Shown here: in pieces, positions 1 through 8,238 of the stretch | How positions within the stretch are numbered: the first letter of the stretch is position 1 | How the letters are laid out: each line of letters opens with the position of its first letter | NCBI RefSeq assembly: GCF_022637555.1 | Contig: NZ_CP093342.1 | Location: 2,232,001-2,296,000, forward strand | Source of the DNA: Microbacterium sp. H1-D42 | GTDB lineage: Bacteria > Actinomycetota > Actinomycetes > Actinomycetales > Microbacteriaceae | Length of the DNA stretch: 64,000 bases | Reading direction: 5' to 3' | Translations under genes and position numbers: made by a program | Notes under the pieces: model-generated | Seen by the model: only the letters and a program-made list of their open reading frames with translations | Told to the model about the DNA's origin: nothing | Databases searched by the model: none

Positions 1-53
1 TCGCGGTCACGCCACCCCTCTGCGAGCACGTCGGCGCTGTATCTGTCGTCCAT
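1..53 (-). CDS. DUF3097-like protein, 5' fragment only
   Basis: Only the first 17 codons lie in the window, reading leftward from an ATG at 53 and running off the left edge. The visible N-terminus, MDDRYSADVLAEGWRDR, resembles the start of actinobacterial DUF3097 proteins, which have no established function. A TACGCT hexamer lies 7 bases upstream of the ATG, as at many other genes here, and no clear ribosome-binding site is present. The next gene diverges from it across about 120 bp. The identification rests on a short stretch. Confidence 0.5.
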   Translation of the reverse strand, partial: MDDRYSADVLAEGWRDR

Positions 54-60
54 GCCATCC

Positions 61-66
61 AGCGTA
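61..66 (-). promoter_or_regulatory. Putative -10 element (TACGCT) of the DUF3097-like gene
   Basis: TACGCT read leftward sits 7 bases before the ATG at 53, which would place the transcription start at or next to the start codon (leaderless arrangement). Confidence 0.4.
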
Positions 67-131
67 TGTGTCTGCGCTGACGGCGAACGCCGAACAGCCC
101 GCGGATGCTGTCGCGTGTCGGCGCGAATGCA

Positions 132-137
132 TAGACT
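132..137 (+). promoter_or_regulatory. Putative -10 element (TAGACT) of the TPM gene
   Basis: TAGACT lies 6 bases before an ATG at 144 and 39 bases before the preferred start at 177. Transcription starting near 144 would either be leaderless from the upstream ATG or give a roughly 33-base leader carrying the GGAGGG ribosome-binding site. Confidence 0.4.
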
Positions 138-176
138 CGTCGCATGGGGGCGCGGCTGCCGGTCGGAGGGAACACG

Positions 177-2204
177 ATGCGAACACGGTGGCTGACGTCT
201 GCCGCACTGGTGCTGGCCGCGACGATCGGTGTCTTCACCGCATCCGCGGCTGCTGCGACCGACCCGGTCACGCTCGACGCGGGCTATGTCACCGACGTGG
301 TCGGTGCGCTCTCCCCCGCGCAGGAGGATGCCGCCGAAGCCCGCCTTCAGGAGCTCAGCGACAACTCGTCTGCGGATCTGTTCGTCGTGCTCGTCGACGA
401 GTTCACCTCGCCGTCGGACCGCATCGAGTGGGCTGACACTGTCGCTGCGCAGAACAACCTCGGCCCAGAGCAGTACCTGCTCGCGATCGCGACCGAGCAG
501 CGCGCGTACTACATCTCGGCTGCCACGGGCGGCCCGCTCACCAACAGTCAGCTGGATGCCATCGAGGAGAAGATCCAGCCTCTGCTCGCCCAGAACGACT
601 GGAGTGGAGCGATCGCACTGGCCGCCGATGAGGTCCAGGGCGACGGCGGCGCCGGAATGATGCGGATCCTGCTGGTGCTCCTCGCGATCGCCGTCGTGGT
701 GCTCATCATCTGGCTCCTCGTGCGGTCGGTGCGCAAGCGCCGCCGCGAGGCGGCCATCCGCGCCCGCGGCGCGATGCCTGAGAAGCCAGACCCGAACAAC
801 CCGTTCTCCACGCTCACCGACGAGCAGGTGCAGACCCAGGCCGGCTCTGCACTGGTGCAGGCCGATGACGCGATCACCTCCAGCCGTGAGGAGCTCGGGT
901 TCGCGATCGCCCAGTTCGGCGACCAGGCGACCGAGGAGTTCACTCAGGTCATCGAGTCCGCTCAGGCCAAGATGTCCGAGGCGTTCGGCCTCAAACAGAA
1001 GCTCGACGACGAGATCGAGGACACGATCCACGATCGACGCGCTTGGAACATCCGCATCATCCAGCTCTGCGACGAGATCGATGATCTGCTCGACGCCAAC
1101 ACCGAGGCATTCGACGCGCTGCGCGCGCTGCAGCAGAACGCCCCGCAGGAACTCGAGCGCGTGCGTGCCGAACGCGCAGCCCTCGATTCTGTGCTCGCCG
1201 GCGCCGCGCCCGCGCTGGAAGCGCTGCGTGCTGAGTACGACGCCGACGCGCTGAGCACGGTGGCCGACAACCCGGAGCAGGCGCAGGAGCGTGCCGCGCT
1301 GGCCGATCGCGCGATCGACGCCGCCGCGAAGTCCATCGCCGAGGGCGAGACCGGACCTGCCGCATTCGGCATCCGCACCGCCGAGCAGTCCGTCGCACAG
1401 GCGATGCAGCTCGCGCAGGCGATCGCCACGCTCGGCGACGAACTGAAGAACATCGAGTCCCAGGCGCGTGCGCTCATCGCCGAGCTGCAGACCGACATCG
1501 CGACAGCAGGCACACTGCCCGATGCCGGCGGGGCGCTGGCATCCGCCGCCGCCACCACGGCGCAGCAGCTGCAGCAGGCGCAGACCGACCTCACGGGGGC
1601 AGGACGCAGCCCGCAGCGCGCGCTCGAGGCACTGACGGCCGCGAACGCGCAGATCGATGCCGCCATCGCCCAGGGGCACGAAGCCGTCGCGCAGGCGCAG
1701 CGGCAGAAGAACCTGCTCGCGCAGACCCTGACGCAGGCGAATTCCGAAGTGCGCTCGGCGCGCTCGTTCATCGAGACGCGTCGCGGAACCATCGGCTCGA
1801 CCGCGCGCACCCGTCTCTCACAGGCCGAGTCCGCTCTGAACGAGGCGATCGGCCTGCAGGCGACCGATGAGAAGGATGCGCTCGCCGCCGCGAGCCGCTC
1901 TCTCGAGCTCGCCCGCCAGGCGTCGTACTACGCGCGCAGCGATGCGGACAGCTACTCCAGGCAGGCGTCCTCGGACGACTGGGGCAGCGGCCCGTTCGGC
2001 GGCGGATCCAGCGGTGGCTCCGGGATCACCGGCGACATCATCGGCGGCATCATCGGCGGATTGATCGCCGGCGGTGGATCGTCCCGAGGCTCTTCCGGCG
2101 GCGGCTGGCGCTCCAGCGGCGGCGGCGGATTCCGCAGTTCCGGCTTCGGTGGCGGCCGTTCAGGCGGCGGCCGCAGCGGCCGCTCCGGAGGTGGTCGTTT
2201 CTGA
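177..2204 (+). CDS. Secreted/membrane TPM-domain protein with long coiled-coil and Gly/Ser-rich tail
   Basis: A 675-residue protein. It has an N-terminal signal peptide (residues 1-27), a TPM domain (about 30-155), one hydrophobic membrane segment (about 162-182) followed by a basic stop-transfer stretch, then about 400 residues of Ala/Glu/Gln-rich coiled coil, and a Gly/Ser/Arg-rich tail containing a GGIIGGLIAGGG core. TPM domains (YgcG/Psb32 group) have been linked to phosphatase activity and envelope or photosystem repair; the role here is unknown. ATG 177 is chosen because GGAGGG precedes it and it begins a good signal peptide; an in-frame ATG at 144 is possible. The pspA gene follows after 68 bp, suggesting a joint envelope-stress role. 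The coiled-coil part has a homologue at 49780-51111. Confidence 0.85.
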   Translation: MRTRWLTSAALVLAATIGVFTASAAAATDPVTLDAGYVTDVVGALSPAQEDAAEARLQELSDNSSADLFVVLVDEFTSPSDRIEWADTVAAQNNLGPEQYLLAIATEQRAYYISAATGGPLTNSQLDAIEEKIQPLLAQNDWSGAIALAADEVQGDGGAGMMRILLVLLAIAVVVLIIWLLVRSVRKRRREAAIRARGAMPEKPDPNNPFSTLTDEQVQTQAGSALVQADDAITSSREELGFAIAQFGDQATEEFTQVIESAQAKMSEAFGLKQKLDDEIEDTIHDRRAWNIRIIQLCDEIDDLLDANTEAFDALRALQQNAPQELERVRAERAALDSVLAGAAPALEALRAEYDADALSTVADNPEQAQERAALADRAIDAAAKSIAEGETGPAAFGIRTAEQSVAQAMQLAQAIATLGDELKNIESQARALIAELQTDIATAGTLPDAGGALASAAATTAQQLQQAQTDLTGAGRSPQRALEALTAANAQIDAAIAQGHEAVAQAQRQKNLLAQTLTQANSEVRSARSFIETRRGTIGSTARTRLSQAESALNEAIGLQATDEKDALAAASRSLELARQASYYARSDADSYSRQASSDDWGSGPFGGGSSGGSGITGDIIGGIIGGLIAGGGSSRGSSGGGWRSSGGGGFRSSGFGGGRSGGGRSGRSGGGRF

Positions 2205-2272
2205 CCTGTTCCGACACCATCCACACCGACACGACCATGCGACATGCACTGTCCCTCTGAAAGGAACAACCT

Positions 2273-3013
2273 ATGACCAAGCAGTCCATCTTCGGGCGCA
2301 TCTCGACTCTCGTCCGCGCGAACATCAACTCGCTCCTCGACTCCGCCGAGGACCCGCAGAAGATGATCGACCAGCTCGTGCGCGATTACACCAACAACAT
2401 CGCCGAGGCCGAGTCGGCGATCGCCGAGACGATCGGCAACCTGCGTCTTCTCGAGCGCGACCACCAGGAGGACGTGCAGTCCGCAAAGGACTGGGGCAAC
2501 AAGGCGATCGCCGCCAGCCGCAAGGCTGATGAGCTGCGTGGCTCCGGCCACACGGCCGACGCCGACAAGTTCGACAACCTCGCCAAGATCGCCCTGCAGC
2601 GCCAGATCAGCGCTGAGAGCGAGGCCCGGTCCGCCGAACCGCAGATCGCCACCCAGACCGAGATCGTCGACAAGCTGAAGTCCGGCCTCAACGGCATGAA
2701 GGACAAGCTCGGTGAGCTGAAGACCAAGCGCAGCGAACTGCTCGCCCGCGCCAAGGTCGCCGAGGCGCAGACCAAGGTGCAGGATGCCATCGGCTCGATC
2801 AACGTGCTCGACCCGACCAGCGAGCTGGGCCGCTTCGAGGACAAGATCCGCCGACAGGAGGCGCTTGCCCAGGGCAAGGCCGAGATCGCCGCTTCGTCGC
2901 TCGACGCTCAGTTCGAGAGCCTCGAGGACCTCGGTGAGCTCACCGAGGTCGAAGCACGGCTCGCCGCGCTGAAGGCCGGCGGCAAGCCGCAGGCGGCCCT
3001 CGAATCCGAGTGA
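2273..3013 (+). CDS. pspA: PspA/IM30 family membrane-associated protein
   Basis: A 246-residue, mostly alpha-helical, charged coiled-coil protein with no signal peptide or membrane segment. Its N-terminus (MTKQSIFGRISTLVRANINS) and the segment LLDSAEDPQKMIDQLVRDY are typical of PspA/IM30, peripheral membrane proteins of the ESCRT-III-like superfamily that stabilise the cytoplasmic membrane under stress. AAAGGA precedes the ATG. It lies directly downstream of the TPM-domain gene, and a strong hairpin follows at 3018-3049. Family membership is secure; coupling to the TPM protein is inferred from adjacency. Confidence 0.92.
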   Translation: MTKQSIFGRISTLVRANINSLLDSAEDPQKMIDQLVRDYTNNIAEAESAIAETIGNLRLLERDHQEDVQSAKDWGNKAIAASRKADELRGSGHTADADKFDNLAKIALQRQISAESEARSAEPQIATQTEIVDKLKSGLNGMKDKLGELKTKRSELLARAKVAEAQTKVQDAIGSINVLDPTSELGRFEDKIRRQEALAQGKAEIAASSLDAQFESLEDLGELTEVEARLAALKAGGKPQAALESE

Positions 3014-3017
3014 TCCC

Positions 3018-3049
3018 GAGGGGTGGGCGCTGTACCGCACCCACCCCTC
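3018..3049 (+). terminator. Hairpin terminator after pspA
   Basis: A perfect 10-bp inverted repeat (GAGGGGTGGG / CCCACCCCTC) with a 12-base loop begins 4 bases after the pspA stop. A C/T-rich run follows rather than a clean T tract, so termination or attenuation before the arginase-family gene may be partial. Confidence 0.6.
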
Positions 3050-3071
3050 CTCTCTCCACACGGAGAACCAC

Positions 3072-3878
3072 ATGACCCGATTTCTGATAGCCCCGCAATG
3101 GCAGGGCTCCCCCTCAGCCCGCGCGATGCTGCTCGTCGACGGCGCCGCCGCCATCTCCGGCGACCTGCCCCGCCGCGACACCACCATCCTGGATGTGCCA
3201 CTGGAGGCCGGCGAGGCACTCGGCACTGGAGTGCACCGCCTCAGTTCTCTGCTGCGCGTGCGCGAACTGCTGCGCGAGGGCATGGCCGCTGCCGATGACA
3301 CCGCGGTCGTGATCGGCGGCGACTGCAGCGTGAGCGCTTTCGCCCTGTCGGCGCTCGACACCTCTGACCTCGCAGTGCTGTGGTGCGACGCCCACGGCGA
3401 TCTGCACCACCCAGGGTCTTCGCCGTCAGGCGCGTTCTCCGGCATGGCTCTGCGCGCGATCCTCGGCGAGGGCGAGCCGCAGCTCGCGCTGTCACCCGGC
3501 GTCGCGCGTGAGCGGGTGATCGTGCTCGCTGCGCGCAACATCGATCCCGCCGAAGAGGACGAACTCGCGCGGCTGACCACTTTCACCTCCGCCGACATCG
3601 AGAATGCGGATGCGATCGCGGCAGCCGTCTCGGCGACCGGCGCCGCACGCGTCTGGGTGCACATCGATGTCGATGTGCTCGATCCCGCCGAGTTCACCGG
3701 CGTCTCGGATGCCGCACCGTTCGGAGTCACCACCGCCGCGCTAGTCGCGGTGATCAAGAGGGTGCGCGAGCGCGTGCCGCTGGCCGGGGCGACGATCGCC
3801 GGTTTCGCGCCGCGCGATCCAGAAGATGCGGTGCACGACATGGGCGCGATCCTGCGCCTGATCGGCGCCGTGGCATGA
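3072..3878 (+). CDS. Arginase/agmatinase-family metallohydrolase
   Basis: A 268-residue ureohydrolase-fold protein. Metal-site motifs are visible: GGDCS (residues 82-86), DAHGD (106-110) and HIDVDVLDP (197-205). In classical arginases the first motif is GGDHS and its His binds manganese; here that position is Cys85. Likely activity is hydrolysis of a guanidino or formimino compound, giving urea or formamide, but the substrate cannot be read from sequence. ATG 3072 is preceded by GGAG. The small HExxH gene starts 13 bp downstream, so the two may be co-transcribed. Confidence 0.8.
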   Translation: MTRFLIAPQWQGSPSARAMLLVDGAAAISGDLPRRDTTILDVPLEAGEALGTGVHRLSSLLRVRELLREGMAAADDTAVVIGGDCSVSAFALSALDTSDLAVLWCDAHGDLHHPGSSPSGAFSGMALRAILGEGEPQLALSPGVARERVIVLAARNIDPAEEDELARLTTFTSADIENADAIAAAVSATGAARVWVHIDVDVLDPAEFTGVSDAAPFGVTTAALVAVIKRVRERVPLAGATIAGFAPRDPEDAVHDMGAILRLIGAVA

Positions 3879-3891
3879 GCAGCGCAGGCGC

Positions 3892-4350
3892 ATGAGCGAA
3901 GACTGGCGGCCCGAGGCCGAGCGCATCCTGCAGCGCGGACGACGGTTCGACCGACGCATACCGGCGGTCCTGCTGCGATCGCCGATCAGCCGTCTCGGCT
4001 ACTGGTGGGGCACCTCCGTCGGCTGGCTGTGGGGGTCGCTGTGGAGCACAGGACCTGTGGAACGTCACCACGGACTGTGGGTCTTCCGCGGACTGCCCAA
4101 GTGGGCTTTCATGCGCGGCGGCGTCTGCGTCGGCGGATGCTTCCTGACCGGGGACGCTGCGCCGTCAGAGGCGGTGCTGCGGCACGAGGCCGTGCACAAG
4201 CAGCAGTGGCTGCGATACGGCTTCCTGATGCCCGTGCTTTACCTGTTCGCAGGGCGCAACCCGCTGCGCAATCGCTTCGAGATCGAAGCGGGACTGGAGG
4301 ACGGCGGCTACGTGCGCCGCCAGCGGTCTCAGCGGACGGGCAGCCCGTAG
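3892..4350 (+). CDS. Small conserved protein with HExxH motif
   Basis: A 152-residue protein I do not recognise functionally. It has a Trp- and Gly-rich N-terminal half with a weakly hydrophobic segment. HEAVH at residues 98-102 matches the HExxH zinc-protease signature, and Glu-rich sequence about 28 residues later could supply a third ligand. No signal peptide is evident. It starts 13 bp after the arginase-family stop. Its 3' end overlaps the convergent SIP gene by 22 bp, which is unusual. A peptidase role is possible but unproven; the motif may be fortuitous in so short a protein. Confidence 0.6.
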   Translation: MSEDWRPEAERILQRGRRFDRRIPAVLLRSPISRLGYWWGTSVGWLWGSLWSTGPVERHHGLWVFRGLPKWAFMRGGVCVGGCFLTGDAAPSEAVLRHEAVHKQQWLRYGFLMPVLYLFAGRNPLRNRFEIEAGLEDGGYVRRQRSQRTGSP

Positions 4351-4805
4351 CGCTCTGGCGCGTGGATCGCCGCGAGGTCCATTCCGTGGCGCTCGGTGAG
4401 ATGCTCGACGATATCTGCCGTGCTGAGGAAGTCTCCCAGCAGCGTGACCTCTGTGCGCATGGTCGCCTCGGACTCGTCGCACAGCATCTCGTCCGCCCAG
4501 GCCACCGCAGCGCGAGTCAGTGCCTCACCCGTCGCGCAGCGACGGCCGCTGCCCATGGCGCCGGCACGCCGCGATCGCGGCAGCCACGTGACGGTCATCC
4601 TCGGCGGCGCGGTGACGACGCTGACGTCCTCGGACTCCGGCACTTCGATGAACACGCGGCCGACCGCACACAGCGGAAGCGTCGCCAGTACGACCTCGAG
4701 CTCGGCGAGCGAGTTCTCATCGGCGGTGAGCAGGTGCTGCACCTGCGGACGACGGGATGCGCGGCGTGCGGCTCTGGTGCCGGCGACAGTCGTAGCGGTG
4801 CTCAT
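4329..4805 (-). CDS. Short siderophore-interacting (SIP) domain protein
   Basis: A 158-residue protein matching only the C-terminal NAD(P)H-binding SIP half of ViuB-type ferric-siderophore reductases: HLLTADENSLAELEVVLATL resembles the LLVGDETALPAI region, followed by an RVFIEVPE strand. The N-terminal FAD-binding domain of full-length members (about 250-280 residues) is absent, and no remnant lies upstream. Stand-alone SIP proteins occur in actinobacteria, so this may be a natural short form. Its promoter carries an apparent IdeR/DtxR iron box (4829-4847), so expression is probably induced by iron limitation. The tyrosine phosphatase gene lies just upstream on the same strand. Confidence 0.75.
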   Translation of the reverse strand: MSTATTVAGTRAARRASRRPQVQHLLTADENSLAELEVVLATLPLCAVGRVFIEVPESEDVSVVTAPPRMTVTWLPRSRRAGAMGSGRRCATGEALTRAAVAWADEMLCDESEATMRTEVTLLGDFLSTADIVEHLTERHGMDLAAIHAPERYGLPVR

Positions 4806-4814
4806 GATGAGTCG

Positions 4815-4820
4815 AGTCTA
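4815..4820 (-). promoter_or_regulatory. Putative -10 element (TAGACT) of the SIP gene
   Basis: TAGACT read leftward lies 9 bases before the ATG at 4805, with the iron box immediately upstream of it, where bound repressor would block polymerase. Confidence 0.45.
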
Positions 4821-4828
4821 CACCTTAC

Positions 4829-4847
4829 AAAGGCTTGCCTTACCTTC
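4829..4847 (-). promoter_or_regulatory. Probable IdeR/DtxR iron box
   Basis: Read leftward the 19 bases are GAAGGTAAGGCAAGCCTTT. They match the DtxR/IdeR consensus TTAGGTTAGGCTAACCTAA at 12 of 19 positions, including the AAGGC..GCCTT dyad. The element lies between the phosphatase stop and the SIP start, about 8 bases upstream of the putative -10. Fe2+-bound repressor would be expected to switch off the SIP gene. Confidence 0.65.
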
Positions 4848-4856
4848 CTTGGAAGG

Positions 4857-5561
4857 TCACTCGACCAGTGCAGCGCGCAGCGCGTCGAGCTCTCTACCCG
4901 AAAGACCCGCATCTCGAAGGTACTCAGCGGCCGATCCGTACCGCTCATCGATCTCGGTCAGCAGTTCGGCCATCACCGGCGCCGGCGACTCGGTCGCGAG
5001 CTGGATCGCGTGCCGCGCATCCGGCAGATGTGCCCGGAAGTACTCGATCACGGCACGGTTGCGTGCTGCCGGCAGCTGCGACGCGGTGAGTGCGTAGTCT
5101 GCGACGACAGCATCCCGATCCGCGCCGACGGCGCTCAGCGCCAGGGCCACAGTGACTCCGGTGCGATCCTTGCCCACCGTGCAGTGCACGAGCGTGGACT
5201 CTCCGGCAGCGATCACCCGCACGGCCTCCGCGAGCCGATCGGACGCGTCGTAGACGAGGTGGCGGTACATCCCGGCGAGGTCCATGTCCTCGTCGAAGAA
5301 CGACGCGGCCGAGCCGAGGAACAGCGGGATCCGAACCGTCGACACATCGGTCAGTGCGGACGGCTCGGCTGTGACCTCACTGTCATCTCGCAGGTCGACG
5401 ACGCGGTCCACCCTCTCGCGCAGCAGCATCTCTCCCTCCGGCGTCAGGCGAGCGAGCTGTCCGGAGCGCAGCAGCCGCCCGCCGCGCACACGGTCCGCTC
5501 CCACGGGAATGCCGCCGACGTCTCGCAGGTTGGCGACACCGGGGATGCTGATGACCGTCAT
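4857..5561 (-). CDS. Tyrosine-protein phosphatase (PTP family)
   Basis: A 234-residue cytosolic protein of the bacterial/fungal tyrosine/serine phosphatase family (Mycobacterium PtpB-like). It opens with a PGVANLRDVGG motif and carries the CX5R loop HCTVGKDRTG, whose Cys is the nucleophile. It would hydrolyse phospho-tyrosine, phospho-serine/threonine or phosphoinositide esters. ATG 5561 is chosen because the likely -10 (TAGGCT, 5600-5605) places the transcript start near 5593, after the next in-frame ATG at 5597. It lies 51 bp upstream of the SIP gene on the same strand, but that gene has its own regulated promoter. Confidence 0.85.
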   Translation of the reverse strand: MTVISIPGVANLRDVGGIPVGADRVRGGRLLRSGQLARLTPEGEMLLRERVDRVVDLRDDSEVTAEPSALTDVSTVRIPLFLGSAASFFDEDMDLAGMYRHLVYDASDRLAEAVRVIAAGESTLVHCTVGKDRTGVTVALALSAVGADRDAVVADYALTASQLPAARNRAVIEYFRAHLPDARHAIQLATESPAPVMAELLTEIDERYGSAAEYLRDAGLSGRELDALRAALVE

Positions 5562-5599
5562 CGATGGAACCGGGATCGACGCGAGTGAATCATGCATCC

Positions 5600-5605
5600 A
5601 GCCTA
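5600..5605 (-). promoter_or_regulatory. Putative -10 element (TAGGCT) of the phosphatase gene
   Basis: TAGGCT read leftward; transcription starting about 7 bases later would give a roughly 30-base leader before the ATG at 5561. Confidence 0.35.
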
Positions 5606-5758
5606 AGCGAGAGCAGCACCCAGAGAGACGGCCAGCGAAATGCAAACAGCCAATCACTTCTCAGCTATACATGCTGTTCTGCTAAATGTTACGCCGATTG
5701 CTCTGGCATTCTGATCCCGCATTTCCCGCCGGCCCCCGTCCGATAGGAGAATATCGCC

Positions 5759-6664
5759 GTGGTACACGACACCGATGAGTTCCGCTACCTCCCTGCCCAG
5801 GCGGGGACGCTCGGCACGGCCGTTCCCGCAGCAAAGCGCGTGACGCACACGCTGCCCGACGGCCGCGAGTTGAGCGCACTGCGGTTCGGCGACTCCGGCC
5901 CTCAGGTGACACTCCTGCACGGTGCCGGCCTCAACGCCCACACCTGGGACACAGTGTCGCTGCTTCTCGGGCATCCGACACTGGCGATCGACCTCGCCGG
6001 CCACGGCGATTCCACGTGGCGCGAGGATCTCGTATACTCCCCCAGCGCCCTCGCAGCCGACATCGCCCACGCCATGCGGGAGTGGACCTCGCAGCCGCAG
6101 GTGCTCATCGGCCATTCGCTGGGAGGACTCACCGCCGCGGTGATCGCTGCCCAGCATCCCGAACTCGTCAGCGAACTCGTGATCGTCGACGTGGCGCCAG
6201 GGCTCGACACGGACGCCGCCCCCGCCGTGCTGCGCGACTTCTACCAGGTCACTGACTTCGACTCCCGCGAGGCCGCCGTCCAGCGCGCCGAGGCCTTCGG
6301 CTTCGGCGGGACCCGAGAGGACACCGAGCGCGGGGTCTTCTTCAACACCAGGGTCCGCGCCGACGGCAGGGTGGAGTGGAAGCACCACTTCGCACAGATC
6401 ATCGGACACGCCTTCGACGCGCTGAACACCGCCAATCGGGCATCCGACACCGACCCGTGGGCCGACCTCGCTGCCGTCACCGCGCCCGTCACCCTCGTGC
6501 GCGGCACCCACGGCTTCCTGCAGGACGCCGACGTCGCAGAGTTCTCCCGCAGGCTGCCTGCGGCATCCGTCGTCACCGTCGACGCCGGCCACAACGTTCA
6601 GGAGACAGCGCCGGGCACCATAGCCACCCTCGCCTCCGACGCCCTGAATCGAGCGCACCGCTGA
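5759..6664 (+). CDS. Alpha/beta hydrolase, first gene of the ABC importer operon
   Basis: A 301-residue alpha/beta hydrolase with no signal peptide. It has the oxyanion-region HGAG after strand beta-3, the nucleophile elbow GHSLGG with Ser120, a following acidic strand region (VIVDVAPG), and a C-terminal catalytic-type His in DAGHNVQE. The GTG start is preceded by AGGAGA 9 bases upstream. It begins a six-gene run with short gaps or overlaps through 11655, so it probably acts on the compound the ABC system imports, or on a derivative. Substrate is unknown; esters, lactones and amides are all possible. Confidence 0.85.
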   Translation: MVHDTDEFRYLPAQAGTLGTAVPAAKRVTHTLPDGRELSALRFGDSGPQVTLLHGAGLNAHTWDTVSLLLGHPTLAIDLAGHGDSTWREDLVYSPSALAADIAHAMREWTSQPQVLIGHSLGGLTAAVIAAQHPELVSELVIVDVAPGLDTDAAPAVLRDFYQVTDFDSREAAVQRAEAFGFGGTREDTERGVFFNTRVRADGRVEWKHHFAQIIGHAFDALNTANRASDTDPWADLAAVTAPVTLVRGTHGFLQDADVAEFSRRLPAASVVTVDAGHNVQETAPGTIATLASDALNRAHR

Positions 6665-6702
6665 CCCGAGCGGCGCGACACAGCATCCCGAGAGGACTGA
6701 CC

Positions 6703-8235
6703 TTGCATTCCTTCACCACCGCACGTCGATCGGCCCGCCTGGCCGCGATCGCCCTGCTCGCGGCCGGCGCCCTCGTGCTGACCGCCTGCGCCGGAAGCTC
6801 GCCCGAGCCGACGCCCACCGCGACCGGCAAGTCCGACCCCGATGCCACCCTCACTGTCGGCCTGGTGCTCGAGCCGACCAACCTCGACATCCGGCACACC
6901 AGCGGAGCCGCGCTCGAGCAGATCCTCGTCGACAACATCTACGAAGGCCTGGTGACCCGCACCCAGGACAACGAGATCACCGACCGTCTCGCCAGCGCGC
7001 ACGAGATCTCGCCCGATGGGCTCACGTACACCTTCACGCTGAACGAGGGCATCACCTTCCACGACGGCGCCGCACTCACCTCCGCCGATGTGGTCGCCTC
7101 CTACCAGACGGTCAAGTCGGATGCCACTGTGCAGGGCAACGCGGAGTTCGCCGGAGTGACCGCGATCACCGCGCCCGACCCGACGACCGTCGTGATCACC
7201 CTCGCGCAGCCCGAGCAGAACTTCCTGTTCACGCTCACAGGCCCTGCCGGGCTGGTGTTCAAGAAGGGCGACACGACTGATCTGAAGACCGCAGAGAACG
7301 GCACCGGCCCATTCGTGCTGAAGCGCTGGGCCAAGGGCAGCGCCATCACCTTCGACCGGTTCGGCGAGTACTGGGGTGACGCGGCCACCGTCGGTGAAGT
7401 CGTCTTCCAGTACATTCCCGATTTCACCGCTGGGGTGAACGCCGCGCTCGATGGATCGGTCGATGTGCTGACGGCCGTCGACCCGAACCTCGTATCGCAG
7501 CTGGAGGACAGCGGCGAGTTCCGCATCACCACCGGTCGCACCACCGACAAGGCGACCCTGGCATTCAACAACGCGAAGGCTCCGCTGAACGATGTGAAGG
7601 TGCGCGAGGCGCTGCGCCTTGCCATCGATCATGAAGCGCTGGTCGAAGCCGTCGGCGCCGGCCAGACCCAGTTCGGGCCCATCCCCGAGCTCGACCCTGG
7701 ATACGAGGACCTCTCCGACCTGGTGCCGTACGACCCGGCCAAGGCGAAGGCCCTGTTGAAGGAAGCGGGCCACGAGAAGCTCGACCTCACGCTGACGATT
7801 CCGTCTTTCTACGGCACGACCGTGGCTCAGGTGCTGATCTCGGACTTCGCCAAGGTGGGCGTCTCTCTGGAGGTCAATCGCGTGGAGTTCGCCACCTGGC
7901 TCGAGGACGTGTACACGAACCACGACTACGAGCTGAGCTTCGTGCTGCACGTCGAGCCGCGTGACTTCGGTAACTGGGCGAACCCGGACTACTACTTCAA
8001 CTACGACAACGCCGAGGTGCAGAAGCTGTACGCGCAGTCGCAGGCCGAGATCGACCCCGACAAGTCGGCCGACCTGTTGGCCAAGGCCGCCCGAATCGTG
8101 TCTGAGGATCACGCGGCGGACTGGCTGTACACCGGCGAGACGCTGACCGCGCTGATCCCAGGCGTCTCCGGCTTCCCCGAGGACTCGATCAACTCCCGCA
8201 TCAACCTCGCGGGCGTCACCAAGACCGCAGACTGA
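6703..8235 (+). CDS. ABC transporter substrate-binding lipoprotein, peptide/nickel family 5
   Basis: A 510-residue extracellular solute-binding protein. The N-terminus is a lipoprotein signal ending in LTAC with lipidation at Cys29, followed by a Ser/Pro/Thr linker. The family-5 signature region (DNIYEGLV and HDGAALTSADVV) is clear, placing it with DppA/OppA/NikA-type proteins. The start is read as TTG at 6703, preceded by AGAGGA, because this gives an intact signal peptide; upstream in-frame sequence overlaps the hydrolase gene. It would deliver a di/oligopeptide, opine or similar ligand to the two permeases encoded immediately downstream. Confidence 0.93.
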   Translation: MHSFTTARRSARLAAIALLAAGALVLTACAGSSPEPTPTATGKSDPDATLTVGLVLEPTNLDIRHTSGAALEQILVDNIYEGLVTRTQDNEITDRLASAHEISPDGLTYTFTLNEGITFHDGAALTSADVVASYQTVKSDATVQGNAEFAGVTAITAPDPTTVVITLAQPEQNFLFTLTGPAGLVFKKGDTTDLKTAENGTGPFVLKRWAKGSAITFDRFGEYWGDAATVGEVVFQYIPDFTAGVNAALDGSVDVLTAVDPNLVSQLEDSGEFRITTGRTTDKATLAFNNAKAPLNDVKVREALRLAIDHEALVEAVGAGQTQFGPIPELDPGYEDLSDLVPYDPAKAKALLKEAGHEKLDLTLTIPSFYGTTVAQVLISDFAKVGVSLEVNRVEFATWLEDVYTNHDYELSFVLHVEPRDFGNWANPDYYFNYDNAEVQKLYAQSQAEIDPDKSADLLAKAARIVSEDHAADWLYTGETLTALIPGVSGFPEDSINSRINLAGVTKTAD

Positions 8236-8238
8236 CCG

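Noticed and set aside
1952-3841. 629-codon minus-strand frame opposite the TPM, pspA and arginase-family genes
   Set aside because: It is antisense to three clear genes and shows low-complexity Pro/Ser/Arg sequence; no ribosome-binding site or promoter was seen.
4329-4805. SIP gene as a broken pseudogene of a full siderophore reductase
   Set aside because: No remnant of the FAD-binding domain is found upstream in any frame, and a promoter with an iron box sits right before the start, so a natural short form is more likely.
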